From: Zetaproteobacteria bacterium CG1_02_53_45
GTDB lineage: Bacteria > Pseudomonadota > Zetaproteobacteria > Mariprofundales > Mariprofundaceae
Direction of reading: 5' to 3'
Assembly (NCBI GenBank): GCA_001871925.1
Contig: MNWZ01000108.1
Span: 1 to 34,092, forward strand
Length of the DNA: 34,092 nt
The notes under the pieces: model-generated
Databases searched by the model: none
Seen by the model: the letters and a program-made list of their open reading frames with translations, nothing else
Told to the model about the DNA's origin: nothing
Made by a program: the position numbers and the translations under genes
Part shown: positions 9,685 to 19,449 of the stretch, in pieces
How the letters are laid out: each line of letters opens with the position of its first letter
Position numbering within the stretch: the stretch's first letter is position 1

Positions 9685-10307
9685 TGATCCGGCCTCAGGC
9701 AGTCGGCAATCAATGCCGCAAAGCCATCGTGCTCGCTCAAGACCGGTACCAGTGAAATGTTGTTGATGGGGGCCGAATCAATCATGGACTGAACTCTAGC
9801 AAGAGTGTGGCCGCCGAACAGCAGCATCGGTTGTACGGTTACCTGTGTGATGCCATCCTGATGCCAGAGTTGCAGCACAGCGTTCAGGGAAGGCTCGGAA
9901 TGCATCGAAGCCATAGCCACCTTGCTGCAGCGTTTGTTCATGCTGTGAATGGCCGCAGCCAGCGCTTCGAATCCGGCAAATCGGTAAAGTGCAAACAACA
10001 CATTGATGCGTTTGCTTTCGCGCGTCATCTGATCATAGGCCATGGCGGCCAGTTGTTCTGCATGCTCATTGAGTGACGGCAGTAGCGTGCAGCCCGATAC
10101 TTCCACCAGTTTTGGCACATCCTCGGTCAGATGTTTTCCGGCTCCAAGAAACAGCGGCAACACCCGCGCACCGGCAGGCAGTCGCTCGTCGGAAAGAAAG
10201 GCTGAACCGACCTCTTCTTCGAGCAGGTTTGAAACGGTGTAAGCCAGACCATTGACCTGTTCCGCATGGGCTGTGTTCGGTGAACCGTGGGCAAGCAGAA
10301 TGTTCAA
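9681..10307 (-). CDS. cbiX: CbiX-like sirohydrochlorin chelatase
   Basis: MNILLAHGSPN...VLPLFLGAGKHLTEDVPKLV...VTVQPMLLFGGH; 4-nt overlap with cobA. Confidence 0.75.
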   Translation of the reverse strand: MNILLAHGSPNTAHAEQVNGLAYTVSNLLEEEVGSAFLSDERLPAGARVLPLFLGAGKHLTEDVPKLVEVSGCTLLPSLNEHAEQLAAMAYDQMTRESKRINVLFALYRFAGFEALAAAIHSMNKRCSKVAMASMHSEPSLNAVLQLWHQDGITQVTVQPMLLFGGHTLARVQSMIDSAPINNISLVPVLSEHDGFAALIADCLRPDQ

Positions 10308-10349
10308 GTATTGTTCTCCGGTAGCATGTGATTGAAGCTCATTCGAGTA

Positions 10350-11330
10350 TTAACCTTTATTATTGCGGTTGATCAGGTTGATGATCACCTTCACGATGGT
10401 CTCTTTATCCGTTGGCTTGCTTTCGGCGATCAGCAGGGTGAGCGCCACCAGTGCATTGTCAGGGATGCGTTTACCGCCATCGGCGCGGTAGAGCATACCG
10501 TGACCGGCCATGAAATAGATGAAGATAGCGGCAGCGATGCGCTTGTTACCATCGCTGAAGGCGTGATTCTTGGTGATAAAGTAAAGCAGGTGCGCCGCTT
10601 TTTCCTCTACGCTCGGATAGACATCCTTGCCGTCGAAGGTTTGATCAATCGCACCCAATGCGCTCCTGAAACCCTGATCTTTCTCCAGCCCGAACAGCCC
10701 GTCGAATTCACCCTTCATCGATGCCACCACCCCGATGGCCTCTTCATAACTCAGTTGGTAAGCGGTGGTCGGGGAGGTGTTCTCAGTGACCAGGGTGCCG
10801 TGATCATAGCGATCCAGCGTGGTTAGCGCATAGGCATAATCAGAGATGACCTTGAGCAGTCCTTTCGCTTCAACTTCGCCCACGGCCTGGTGTGCCAGTG
10901 TGTTTTCGAGCAGGGCTACGGTGTTGCGCAGATCGCTTAGTTTCTGGTTTTGCTCCTGTAGCGTTTTTTCGTTCAGCGCGTACCCGCGAGTCAGATACTC
11001 TTTCAGTACCCTGTTGGCCCACTGGCGGAAGCGGGTCGCTCGCACTGAATTTATCCGGTAGCCGACAGATATTACTACGTCCAGATTGAAGAATTCGATC
11101 TCACGCGTCACTTCACGTGCACCCTCAGTTTGAACTGTTGCATTTTTTGCAACAGTTGCTGATCGATCAAGCTCTCCTTCTTTGTAAATACTGCGCAGAT
11201 GGCGAGAGACCACTGATTTGTCACGTTCAAATAACTCGCTTAGTTGGGCCAGTGAGAGCCAAATCGTTCCTGTATCAAGGCGAACCTCAACGTTACCATT
11301 TTCTGTTTGATAGATAGTGATTTCATTCAT
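10350..11330 (-). CDS. RhuM-family protein fused to a Fic/Doc domain
   Basis: N-terminus MNEITIYQTENGNVEVRLDTGTIWLSLAQLSELFERDKSVVSRHLRSIYKEGEL...RFRQWANRVLKEYLTRGYALNE (RhuM). C-terminus contains HAFSDGNKRIAAAIFIYFM (Fic/Doc HxFxDGNKR motif). Confidence 0.88.
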   Translation of the reverse strand: MNEITIYQTENGNVEVRLDTGTIWLSLAQLSELFERDKSVVSRHLRSIYKEGELDRSATVAKNATVQTEGAREVTREIEFFNLDVVISVGYRINSVRATRFRQWANRVLKEYLTRGYALNEKTLQEQNQKLSDLRNTVALLENTLAHQAVGEVEAKGLLKVISDYAYALTTLDRYDHGTLVTENTSPTTAYQLSYEEAIGVVASMKGEFDGLFGLEKDQGFRSALGAIDQTFDGKDVYPSVEEKAAHLLYFITKNHAFSDGNKRIAAAIFIYFMAGHGMLYRADGGKRIPDNALVALTLLIAESKPTDKETIVKVIINLINRNNKG

Positions 11331-11378
11331 ACGCTTGCTCCCGAATGCAGGACCAGCATAGCAGTTAGCCGGATCAGA

Positions 11379-11915
11379 TCAAAACTCAATGCCCTGCGTT
11401 GCAGGAATATCAGCTTCAAAGGCGTGTTTGACCATCTTCATCTCGGTGACGGTATCGGCAACCTCGATCACTTCAGCTGCGGCATTGCGGCCGGTGAGGA
11501 TCAGGTGCATCCACTTCGGCTTTGCCTCGCGGATGAACGTCGCAACCTCTTCTCCTGAAATCCAGCCGTAACCGGTGCAGTAGTTGATCTCATCGAAGAC
11601 CAGCATATCGAACTCGTGCGAGCGTACCTTTTCTTTGCACAACTCCCAGATGTCGCGGCTGGTTTTGATATCCTGTTCGGGGTTTTTCGTATCCCAGGTG
11701 AAACCGTCACCGGGCGCATGCCACTCGATATTATCGAACTGCCTGGCCGCCCGCTCTTCGCCGGTTTTCCATTTACCCTTGATAAACTGGATGACGCATA
11801 CCTTCATACCCCAGCCTGCAGCGCGGAAGGTGACCCCGAAGGCGGAGGAGGATTTGCCTTTGCCGTCGCCGGTGTGCACCAGCACGATGCCCTGTCGTTT
11901 GTCGCGTGCTTTCAT
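11379..11915 (-). CDS. cobO: Cob(I)yrinic acid a,c-diamide adenosyltransferase
   Basis: GIVLVHTGDGKGKSSSAFGVTFRAAGWGMKVCVIQFIKGKWKTGEE...LVFDEINYC. Confidence 0.95.
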   Translation of the reverse strand: MKARDKRQGIVLVHTGDGKGKSSSAFGVTFRAAGWGMKVCVIQFIKGKWKTGEERAARQFDNIEWHAPGDGFTWDTKNPEQDIKTSRDIWELCKEKVRSHEFDMLVFDEINYCTGYGWISGEEVATFIREAKPKWMHLILTGRNAAAEVIEVADTVTEMKMVKHAFEADIPATQGIEF

Positions 11916-12646
11916 TTGCAGTCTCCATAGTCGGGAATCAGTGCGCAGCCCTGTTGTGTGAGCGGGGCATCAAACAGTTCAGTCAGTTTCCTGCTCTCGA
12001 ACAGCTTGTGCGCAGCACCGTATTCGGCCCCGCCTTTACTATCAATCAGAATCAGGTGGTCGGCAACGGCCATGGCCTGCTGGAGATCATGCAGCACTGT
12101 CATGATTGCACGACCCTTGTCGCGTTGTGACTTTAGCATCTGAATGCAGTGAATCTGGTGTTTCAGGTCCAGGTGGGCTGTCGGTTCATCGAGCAGCCAG
12201 AGCGGTGTGTCGCGCAGCATCAGTGCGCTGAGCTCTGTTCTCTGGCGTTCCCCGCTGGAAAGCTCTCCCAAGGGTCTTTGCAGAAGCGCTGCAATATCCA
12301 TGGTCGCGGCAGTGGACTCAACATCTTCACCACTTTCGCCTGCAGCAAGTTCTAGGCGCTGCCTGACGGTGAGACCGAACTCGGTTGGCGGCAAATCTCC
12401 CTGCCAGGCAATCTGGGTGGTAAGCTCCATGCGATGGTAGGCTGAGAGTGGTTTGCCATGTAATTCAATGGTTCCCGATGCGGAAATCAATCCGGCCAGT
12501 GCCAGCAGCAGGCTCGATTTTCCAGCTCCGTTGGGGCCGAGCACCACGGTCACTTCACCTGCACGCATGGCGCAGTTCAGCCCGGAAAACAGGGTCTTGC
12601 CGCCACGTGTCACCGTCACATCGGCCAACTTTATAATGGCGGACAT
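11912..12646 (-). CDS. btuD: Cobalamin ABC transporter ATP-binding protein
   Basis: Walker A VLGPNGAGKSSLL, signature LSSGERQR, Walker B LWLLDEPTAHLD; flanked by cobO and btuC. Confidence 0.88.
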   Translation of the reverse strand: MSAIIKLADVTVTRGGKTLFSGLNCAMRAGEVTVVLGPNGAGKSSLLLALAGLISASGTIELHGKPLSAYHRMELTTQIAWQGDLPPTEFGLTVRQRLELAAGESGEDVESTAATMDIAALLQRPLGELSSGERQRTELSALMLRDTPLWLLDEPTAHLDLKHQIHCIQMLKSQRDKGRAIMTVLHDLQQAMAVADHLILIDSKGGAEYGAAHKLFESRKLTELFDAPLTQQGCALIPDYGDCK

Positions 12647-13579
12647 CTAACGGCGCCTCAACAGCAGGAAGAGGAACACCGGCACGCCGATAATGGCCGT
12701 GAGAATGCCGACCGGAAGCTCGGCCGGTGCAATGATCGTGCGGGCCGCCGAGTCGGCCAGTACCAGCAGCAGTCCACCGCCGATGGCGGAAGCGGGCAGT
12801 ACGGCGCGATGCAGGGAGCCGAACAGCAGTCGCATCAGGTGCGGGATCACCAGCCCCACAAAACCGATGGTGCCGGCAGCAGTGACAGCCAGTGCGGTAA
12901 CGGCGGATGCCAGCAGCAGCAGTCGTGATCGCAGGCGTTTAACATCCACGCCCAAGGCTTCGGCATGGCGTTCGCCGAGCAGCAGTTTATCCAGTGAGCG
13001 AGAGAGAATCAGGCCGCAAATCAGCGCAATAACCCACGCCAGCAGCAGCAGGGGGACGGGCAGGTCGGAGTGGGATAGATCACCCATCATCCATGAGAAG
13101 GCGCGGAACAGCCCCTGTTCGGGTAGTAGTGCGAGCAACAGCGCCAGGACGGCCGACCAGAAGGCGGCCAGCACGACACCCGCCAGCAGCATACGGTTCG
13201 GCCCCAGATGCGAGAAAAACATGACGGCAACAATGCCGATCCAGGCACCGATAAATGCACCGGCCGACATAATCCATGCAGATTCGGGCATAAACATCAG
13301 GCCTGTAACAGCACCTGCGGAAGCCGAGCCCGCCACACCCAGCACATAGGGTTCGGCCAGCGGGTTACCCAGCAACACCTGAAACCACGCGCCGGCCAGT
13401 GCCAGCAGGCCGCCGACGGCAAATGCGGTAAGCAGACGCGGGAAACGCAGTTCCCAGAGTATCATGTGTTCCAGCCCGTCACCTGCAGCAAACGGATTGA
13501 TCCACTGCTCGCCTGCGGCAAGTCCCAGCAGCAGGCAGGCGGCAATGGCACAGGCAAGTGCGATCCAGCGTAGCGTCAT
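12647..13579 (-). CDS. btuC: Cobalamin ABC transporter permease (FecCD family)
   Basis: 310 aa hydrophobic; RFPRLLTAFAVGGLLALAGAWFQVLLGNPLAEPYVLGVAGSASAGAV, GTIGFVGLVIPHLMRLL. Confidence 0.9.
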   Translation of the reverse strand: MTLRWIALACAIAACLLLGLAAGEQWINPFAAGDGLEHMILWELRFPRLLTAFAVGGLLALAGAWFQVLLGNPLAEPYVLGVAGSASAGAVTGLMFMPESAWIMSAGAFIGAWIGIVAVMFFSHLGPNRMLLAGVVLAAFWSAVLALLLALLPEQGLFRAFSWMMGDLSHSDLPVPLLLLAWVIALICGLILSRSLDKLLLGERHAEALGVDVKRLRSRLLLLASAVTALAVTAAGTIGFVGLVIPHLMRLLFGSLHRAVLPASAIGGGLLLVLADSAARTIIAPAELPVGILTAIIGVPVFLFLLLRRR

Positions 13580-13595
13580 GTCAACTCTGGCAGAT

Positions 13596-15452
13596 TCATT
13601 TTACCACCTTCGCGCCCCGTTTCAGCCAATCGAGCGCGCCGGGAGTTTTCTCCCACAGGTCGCGGGCGCATTGGCGATAGCTCCACGCCTCATCCTCGCC
13701 GCCGACGGAGGTGTAACCGGGATAGAGGTTTGTCGGCTCCTTCATGCGCTTGCGTAACAAGGCGTCAGGAATATGCGGCGACTGTTGAATTGCTTCAATC
13801 AGCCGTTTATTGGCGGCATGCTCTCTGCCAAGACGGAACAGGGCCAGCGCATGGCCGAAATTGATGCTGACATCGAAATCCTCCGGATAATGCTCACACA
13901 GCGCGACAACATCATCGTTGCGCCCCAGCCGCAGATAGCTGTTGACCACTTCGCTACGCATGCCCTGATTATCGTTGGGATTCAGGCGCAGCAACCACTC
14001 GCGCAACTCAAGTGCTTCCTTTTCACTATTGAGTTCTTCCATGGTATCGGCCAGAAAGCCGATCACGCGCAGTACCGGTCGGTTATCCGTGATTGCCCAG
14101 ATCAGCGGTTGCTTCGGTTGCATCGGGATCAGCGATTTGACCTGAAGCATCGCCAGCATGATTAACGGCTGAAAGGTGATCGCCGGGTTGGGTGCATCAA
14201 GCAGGTAGACCGACTGAATCAGGTCATCGATCACCCCAATGCTGCCGGCCAGTTCAGGATGTTTATCGAGCATCTCAAGCCAGGCATCGGGCTGATCCCA
14301 CATCTCTTCATGTTGCCACATCAGTTCGCGCCACTGCCCAAGCAGTTTGGCGCTCGCGCTGTTTTTGGGCTCGATCCGACAACAATCATCGAAGCTGCAA
14401 ATCTTTTCCATTGCTTTGGGCGGGTTCTTCATCACCTGCTGCAACCATGGAATCAACCTTCCCGCACCCGGCGACAGCTGCTCCAGCAGAGGTGCGAATG
14501 CCGTGGGGCCATCCGAAAGCATCTGTTCGATGTAGTCGATCAAGTCATCGAGTTCACCGTCCCGATTCATGCTGCTCAGTCGTTTGAGCCAGAATTTTCC
14601 GCGCTGCTGCATCTGTTTCAGTTTACCCTGCTGCATCAACAGCAGGATCTCCAGATGACTGAGCGCCGGATTGTCAGGGTCGATGCGTTGCGCTTTCTGA
14701 AAGCAGGCCCATGCCTCGTCGTCATAGCCCTGATCGCCGAGAATCGTGCACAACCGATGCAGCGCTGCCGATTGCAGTGCCTTGTCAGGATGGTTCACCA
14801 TGCGCTCGATCAGCGCTTTTTTCTTTCGCGGCTTATCCAGTGCCGTGCATATCTCGAACATCGTATCGAGCGCCGCCTCGTCGCGATGATCCAGCTTCGC
14901 ATCGCTCTGTTTGAAGATCGGATCCAGCAGAATGAGCGCACGCTTGGCCATGGACTCGCTTTCGCGCGCCCATTTCCCGGCAATATAACCGAGCAACATA
15001 TGTGAAAAGTGGAGGTGAGCCTGTTTCAGTTCAGCCTGCGTAATCAACTCCAGTAGAAAAATCGTGAGCAACTCGGTTGAAATCGGCGGCGTCTCCTCTG
15101 TGTCCAGACGGGCGCAGCACTGTTTGTATTTCCTGCCCGAACCACAGAGGCAGGGATCGTTGCGCCCGGGCAGCGGCAACGGGCGAGGACGGTAGTTGTT
15201 CGATGACAACGGCGTGCCGTTCCATATCTGTATTGCGAATAGCCGCGCAAGGCTGCGCAGTTCATCCTTGCCATCTGTATTCAGGTATCTGAAGAACTCA
15301 AAAAAGTCATCCGTGGCCAGCATGGTATAGAGGTTGATGAACTTCTCGGCATCGGGTTCCGTGTTGATCACAAACTGCACGCTCTGTCGCAGCATCTCTT
15401 CGAATGCCGCGAATGTTTCGCCGGAATCTGAATCTACAGGTTCATCAAACAT
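13596..15452 (-). CDS. SEC-C zinc-motif protein with TPR-like helical repeats
   Basis: 618 aa; GRNDPCLCGSGRKYKQCCARL (SEC-C) then DDEAWACFQKAQRIDPDNPALSHLEILLLM and other TPR-like repeats; AAGGAG RBS lies inside the end of the upstream gene. Confidence 0.75.
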   Translation of the reverse strand: MFDEPVDSDSGETFAAFEEMLRQSVQFVINTEPDAEKFINLYTMLATDDFFEFFRYLNTDGKDELRSLARLFAIQIWNGTPLSSNNYRPRPLPLPGRNDPCLCGSGRKYKQCCARLDTEETPPISTELLTIFLLELITQAELKQAHLHFSHMLLGYIAGKWARESESMAKRALILLDPIFKQSDAKLDHRDEAALDTMFEICTALDKPRKKKALIERMVNHPDKALQSAALHRLCTILGDQGYDDEAWACFQKAQRIDPDNPALSHLEILLLMQQGKLKQMQQRGKFWLKRLSSMNRDGELDDLIDYIEQMLSDGPTAFAPLLEQLSPGAGRLIPWLQQVMKNPPKAMEKICSFDDCCRIEPKNSASAKLLGQWRELMWQHEEMWDQPDAWLEMLDKHPELAGSIGVIDDLIQSVYLLDAPNPAITFQPLIMLAMLQVKSLIPMQPKQPLIWAITDNRPVLRVIGFLADTMEELNSEKEALELREWLLRLNPNDNQGMRSEVVNSYLRLGRNDDVVALCEHYPEDFDVSINFGHALALFRLGREHAANKRLIEAIQQSPHIPDALLRKRMKEPTNLYPGYTSVGGEDEAWSYRQCARDLWEKTPGALDWLKRGAKVVK

Positions 15453-18400
15453 GGTTACTCCTTACACCACTTTGTACACCATCGAGAAGTAGTCTCATTG
15501 CCTTTTCTCGAATTTCCAATTCATTATCATCTCGGAGAACTCTTGACCATTTTTCGATTTGACTCTGCTGCATGTATTTCAAATTCAGAACCCCCATTGC
15601 TGCATATCGAACCTTTGCATCATCCATCGAGAGCAGTTGTATGATTGTCTTGCATTGAGCCTGACTAAACTCAACGGATTGACGGAAAGCCTGAGAAAGA
15701 AGGTTGATTCTCAATTCTCCAAGGCCGACTCTCTCAATGAACTCATCTCTAAGAGGCTCGTCACCATCTAACCGATCAATCAATGATGTTTCAGCTATTC
15801 TCTGCACATCCGATCTTTCGTCGGCCACAAACGATATCAAATCCGAATTTGTTACTGCGTCAACAGAGAGCAAAAGAGAAAGCAGTTCCTCTCTCGGGCT
15901 ATCAGGTATCCTGCCTCCACCCTTTGGATATGGCTCTTCATGAGTCAACCAGTACTGATAGACTTCTTCCATCAAAGGAACCAGCCCTTTAACTTCGGAA
16001 TAACTCAATTTAGCAATCACTTTTGTTGTTTCTTCCGCAGTTAGTGGTCCCGAATTCAGCAGACCGTTTCTCAAAACGCCTTGAATTTCATCGTCCAATT
16101 CAAGTTCTAGCTCACTCAGTTTTCGATACAAATATTGGCACCCAGGCACCAACGGAAGCTTCAGCCTTTCAACAAGAAGCTTCTTCAAATCCATTTTGAT
16201 TTCCTGGGCAATCTGAGCAACAAACCAAAGGGCAATTCCATGCCCCGAAGCAGCCACACGATTTACAATTTCCAGAAGCGAGCTCTTATCTTCCAAATTA
16301 GATAAGAGATAACCGGCTAGCTGCACAATCCACTCCGACTTATGGTGCAGTGCTCGCTCAAGCTTTTGGATATCCAAATTACAGCTATTTACAGCCTTCA
16401 CATCCTCAGCAATATCTACGTGACTTAAACTCATATAAAAACTGTAGTAGCGATCATCGGCTGAAGCAGAGTCCATTCGATCAAGCATCGCCTTCGCCTC
16501 TTGAGAGAGAATTGCTTTATCTATCCCTGCAATTTCTATAATCCCCCGAAATACTTCCCTGACAGCTTCATCATCATGCTCTTCTTGCCAATCCCATATG
16601 TCCGGCAAAGAAACCTGCCAATATGCGCTTGCTTCAAGAAACGCCTCCAACTGAATAAATCGATCTTCTTCAGAAGGTGCTTCAGGAGCGCATAGAGAAT
16701 CCAGCAAATCTTGGTCGACCAAGGCAGAAAGTAGTTTTCTGTGAGCTATATTTTGAGCCGCATTAAATTCGGGGCTGCTAATATGGACTTGAGCACGACC
16801 AAGTGACCCCGCAACTTGCTTCGCCAGTTCTTCCTTTCCAAGCTCTTCAAGTAACCCAACAATATTCGTGCTAAACCCGACAGTTTTCAGCAAGGCATCT
16901 TGAGCAAGAGTATTCAAAACCATGTCCGCTTTATCTACCGGCAGATTTCTTACTATCTCACGAATCGCATTAGCAACAAATGCTTCCCTTATGTCTGAAA
17001 AGCTTTCTCTATTAAGGTTAAACCCTCCAAGCAAACTCTTGAAACCAGATTCAGCCATTTCTGGAAGAGATTCAAATGCAGCGACCAGTTCATTGAAGGC
17101 GTAATAGCTACTCCCTCCGTTTGTAACAAATGCCCATGCTGACAATCTTATCCATGTGTGTTCACTGTTGATCAAACTCTTTGCTAGTTCAGCAACCGCA
17201 TCGGGATATCGTTTGCTCACGGGCAACAAAGCAATCGCAATTCCCTTCGACTGAAAGTACCGAGGTGAATCAATTAAGGTAAATGCGGCATTAAGTACGT
17301 CCGTGAGATATTCCTCTTTGGGCTCAAATTGAGAGTCCGCGAGAAGACTCAGAGCGCGCTTCACCCACTTAATTTCTTCGGCGCTGTTTTTAATCCTTTT
17401 GATAAGCTCCGATGCAATTGATTCGCTCGCACCAAGTGAAGATGCAAATTTCAGCACCTCGGAGTCGGGAGCGTTTGATAGCTCAGAAATGATAACGTCA
17501 TGCTTCTCGTCTTCTGGCAAGGCGACCATATAACGGGCAGCGGCATACTCACCGAATGATTTATGGATAAACGTGACTGTGGCTTCATCGGTATGCCGGA
17601 TGGTTTCTACAAGGCCAGTCTCTTCCCAATATCGCAGAAATACTTCGCATTCGGCGACAGCATTCGTATAAGTAAGATCAAGCTCAGCCATCATGGCCTC
17701 TGCACATTTCTGAAGAGCATTCTCCACGGTAGAAACAGGGTATTTGAATAACACCCAGCCAAGCACGTCAAGAAACCAATTCGCTTTAGCTTTCGATATG
17801 TTTGGCTTATCTGTCCGGCTGGTCGAAGCATCATCAACAAGCTGGAAAAGCCGCTTAAAAAGGTCCACCTTGGAATGACCAAAGGTTATCTTCCGCACTG
17901 CCAGCGATACAGCCAACCCAAGAAGCAGAGGGCTTCTTTCAACCACCTTTCCTGCTTTGTTTTTCTTTAGTTCAGAGCATGCAAAATCAAAGCAATCGTT
18001 GAACTCTGCGGAACCAGATTCATACACTCCTGAAATCAGTTTATGCATATATACGTCGGCTTTATCTTCGATCAGCGGAAGCAGTTCGTAATGACGCCAT
18101 CCCTTCAGAGAATTGGTCGAATAGCCGACTGGCCGAGTTGTTACGACTACGCGACAAAGCGGATTGCTGGCAATGAACTTTTGAAGCCCTTCACATATAT
18201 CATTCTGACTTGCTCCCGTTTCGTCCAAACCATCACAAAGCAATACCCATTCCCGGAGAGCCAGGTTATCAAAGTTTTGCTTTTGCAGTGAAGAGCCATC
18301 CAGCCCAAGAGAGAAAATACCCTCTTCAACACCACTGCCATTCCGCATGCGCGCAGCCAGCGAATTCAGCCTGACTTTGATAACCGGAAACCCTTCACGC

Positions 18401-19449
18401 GCATACACCAAGGCCAGCTTCTTCAGCAATGTGCTTTTGCCCATGCCCGGACCTGAAATGACAACGCAGCGTCTGACAAATCTCCCTATGCTGGTTGGTT
18501 CGATGCTCTTTTCGTCAGAGCTGTACCTTCTATGTTCCCAGTTGTGATAGTGCTCTAAAGCCTCTGAAATCGTTTCTTGCTCAGACGCATCCTCTTTTCG
18601 AACCACTGTTTTCAGCGGCAGCCACGCTTTGTCCAGTGATAGTGGTTTACTGATTCCGAATATCTCGAAGGATGAATTGGTTTCCTTCGTCCATTTACAT
18701 AAGGCCGACAACATCGAAAGCGGGGACTTGGCGCAACCTACTCCGGCAACTGATATGCCCGAGCTTTCCAATGATCGCATGACTGTGGCAACAGTTCTTC
18801 GCCCCTGAAACTCGATCAGCTTTGTTGCATCCTTGTACAGGCAATCCCAAGCATGCTCAATTTGCCCGGAAGCAGAACAGATGTGTCTTAACTCGGAACG
18901 GGCAGAACTAATGTCTGCCGAATCGCGTTCCAAAGCATGAACAGTAATAATTCTGAGGTGCCCGCATACTGTTTCCGGCTCTATATCCAAAGCTCTCAAT
19001 TTGGATACGAACGCCTCTGAGATATCCTTTAGATTATCTGTTCTGCCATCTCCGATATGATGAATATCCTGTGACAAATCTGATCTGATTGACGCGCTGG
19101 ATTCCGGGCAAACAATGAGCAAACCGTGCGTGATGAGTTTGTTATTGATTGCTTTTGCTAACTCAATCAGCGAATCCCAAAGCTTATTTCCTTGCCGTAA
19201 CCCTTTTTTTACCTGAACTTCTGCAACAGATCCATTTCGAAAAAGCGCTTTGATATCATCGCCCGGCCCACCTGTTTCTGCTGAAACCTCAACAGGGATA
19301 TCATCAAGGACACTTTCAAACCAGCCAAGCCTAGAACCATTAGCAATATGAATTTCTACAATGGCAGTAACGGCCGCCTGGAAATTAATTCCGCCACCGG
19401 TTGCGCTTCCACCGGCAATGTTTTTCTTTTGTTTCTTCATATTGCTCAT
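15445..19449 (-). CDS. PD-(D/E)xK-like nuclease - NACHT NTPase - HEAT-repeat protein (bacterial NLR-like antiphage candidate)
   Basis: 1334 aa; N-terminus GGGINFQAAVTAIVEIH...GPGDDIKALFRNGSVAEVQVKKGL; Walker A VVISGPGMGKSTLLKKLA; Walker B EWVLLCDGLDETG; RVVVTTRPVGY; VTFIHKSFGEYAAARYM; long helical-repeat C-terminus. Confidence 0.85.
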   Translation of the reverse strand: MSNMKKQKKNIAGGSATGGGINFQAAVTAIVEIHIANGSRLGWFESVLDDIPVEVSAETGGPGDDIKALFRNGSVAEVQVKKGLRQGNKLWDSLIELAKAINNKLITHGLLIVCPESSASIRSDLSQDIHHIGDGRTDNLKDISEAFVSKLRALDIEPETVCGHLRIITVHALERDSADISSARSELRHICSASGQIEHAWDCLYKDATKLIEFQGRRTVATVMRSLESSGISVAGVGCAKSPLSMLSALCKWTKETNSSFEIFGISKPLSLDKAWLPLKTVVRKEDASEQETISEALEHYHNWEHRRYSSDEKSIEPTSIGRFVRRCVVISGPGMGKSTLLKKLALVYAREGFPVIKVRLNSLAARMRNGSGVEEGIFSLGLDGSSLQKQNFDNLALREWVLLCDGLDETGASQNDICEGLQKFIASNPLCRVVVTTRPVGYSTNSLKGWRHYELLPLIEDKADVYMHKLISGVYESGSAEFNDCFDFACSELKKNKAGKVVERSPLLLGLAVSLAVRKITFGHSKVDLFKRLFQLVDDASTSRTDKPNISKAKANWFLDVLGWVLFKYPVSTVENALQKCAEAMMAELDLTYTNAVAECEVFLRYWEETGLVETIRHTDEATVTFIHKSFGEYAAARYMVALPEDEKHDVIISELSNAPDSEVLKFASSLGASESIASELIKRIKNSAEEIKWVKRALSLLADSQFEPKEEYLTDVLNAAFTLIDSPRYFQSKGIAIALLPVSKRYPDAVAELAKSLINSEHTWIRLSAWAFVTNGGSSYYAFNELVAAFESLPEMAESGFKSLLGGFNLNRESFSDIREAFVANAIREIVRNLPVDKADMVLNTLAQDALLKTVGFSTNIVGLLEELGKEELAKQVAGSLGRAQVHISSPEFNAAQNIAHRKLLSALVDQDLLDSLCAPEAPSEEDRFIQLEAFLEASAYWQVSLPDIWDWQEEHDDEAVREVFRGIIEIAGIDKAILSQEAKAMLDRMDSASADDRYYSFYMSLSHVDIAEDVKAVNSCNLDIQKLERALHHKSEWIVQLAGYLLSNLEDKSSLLEIVNRVAASGHGIALWFVAQIAQEIKMDLKKLLVERLKLPLVPGCQYLYRKLSELELELDDEIQGVLRNGLLNSGPLTAEETTKVIAKLSYSEVKGLVPLMEEVYQYWLTHEEPYPKGGGRIPDSPREELLSLLLSVDAVTNSDLISFVADERSDVQRIAETSLIDRLDGDEPLRDEFIERVGLGELRINLLSQAFRQSVEFSQAQCKTIIQLLSMDDAKVRYAAMGVLNLKYMQQSQIEKWSRVLRDDNELEIREKAMRLLLDGVQSGVRSNHV

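Noticed and set aside
12693-13349. 218-aa + strand ORF
   Set aside because: Antisense to btuC; low-complexity Ser/Ala/Pro-rich translation without family features.
14259-15005. 248-aa + strand ORF
   Set aside because: Antisense to the SEC-C/TPR gene; His/Leu/Gln-rich shadow translation.
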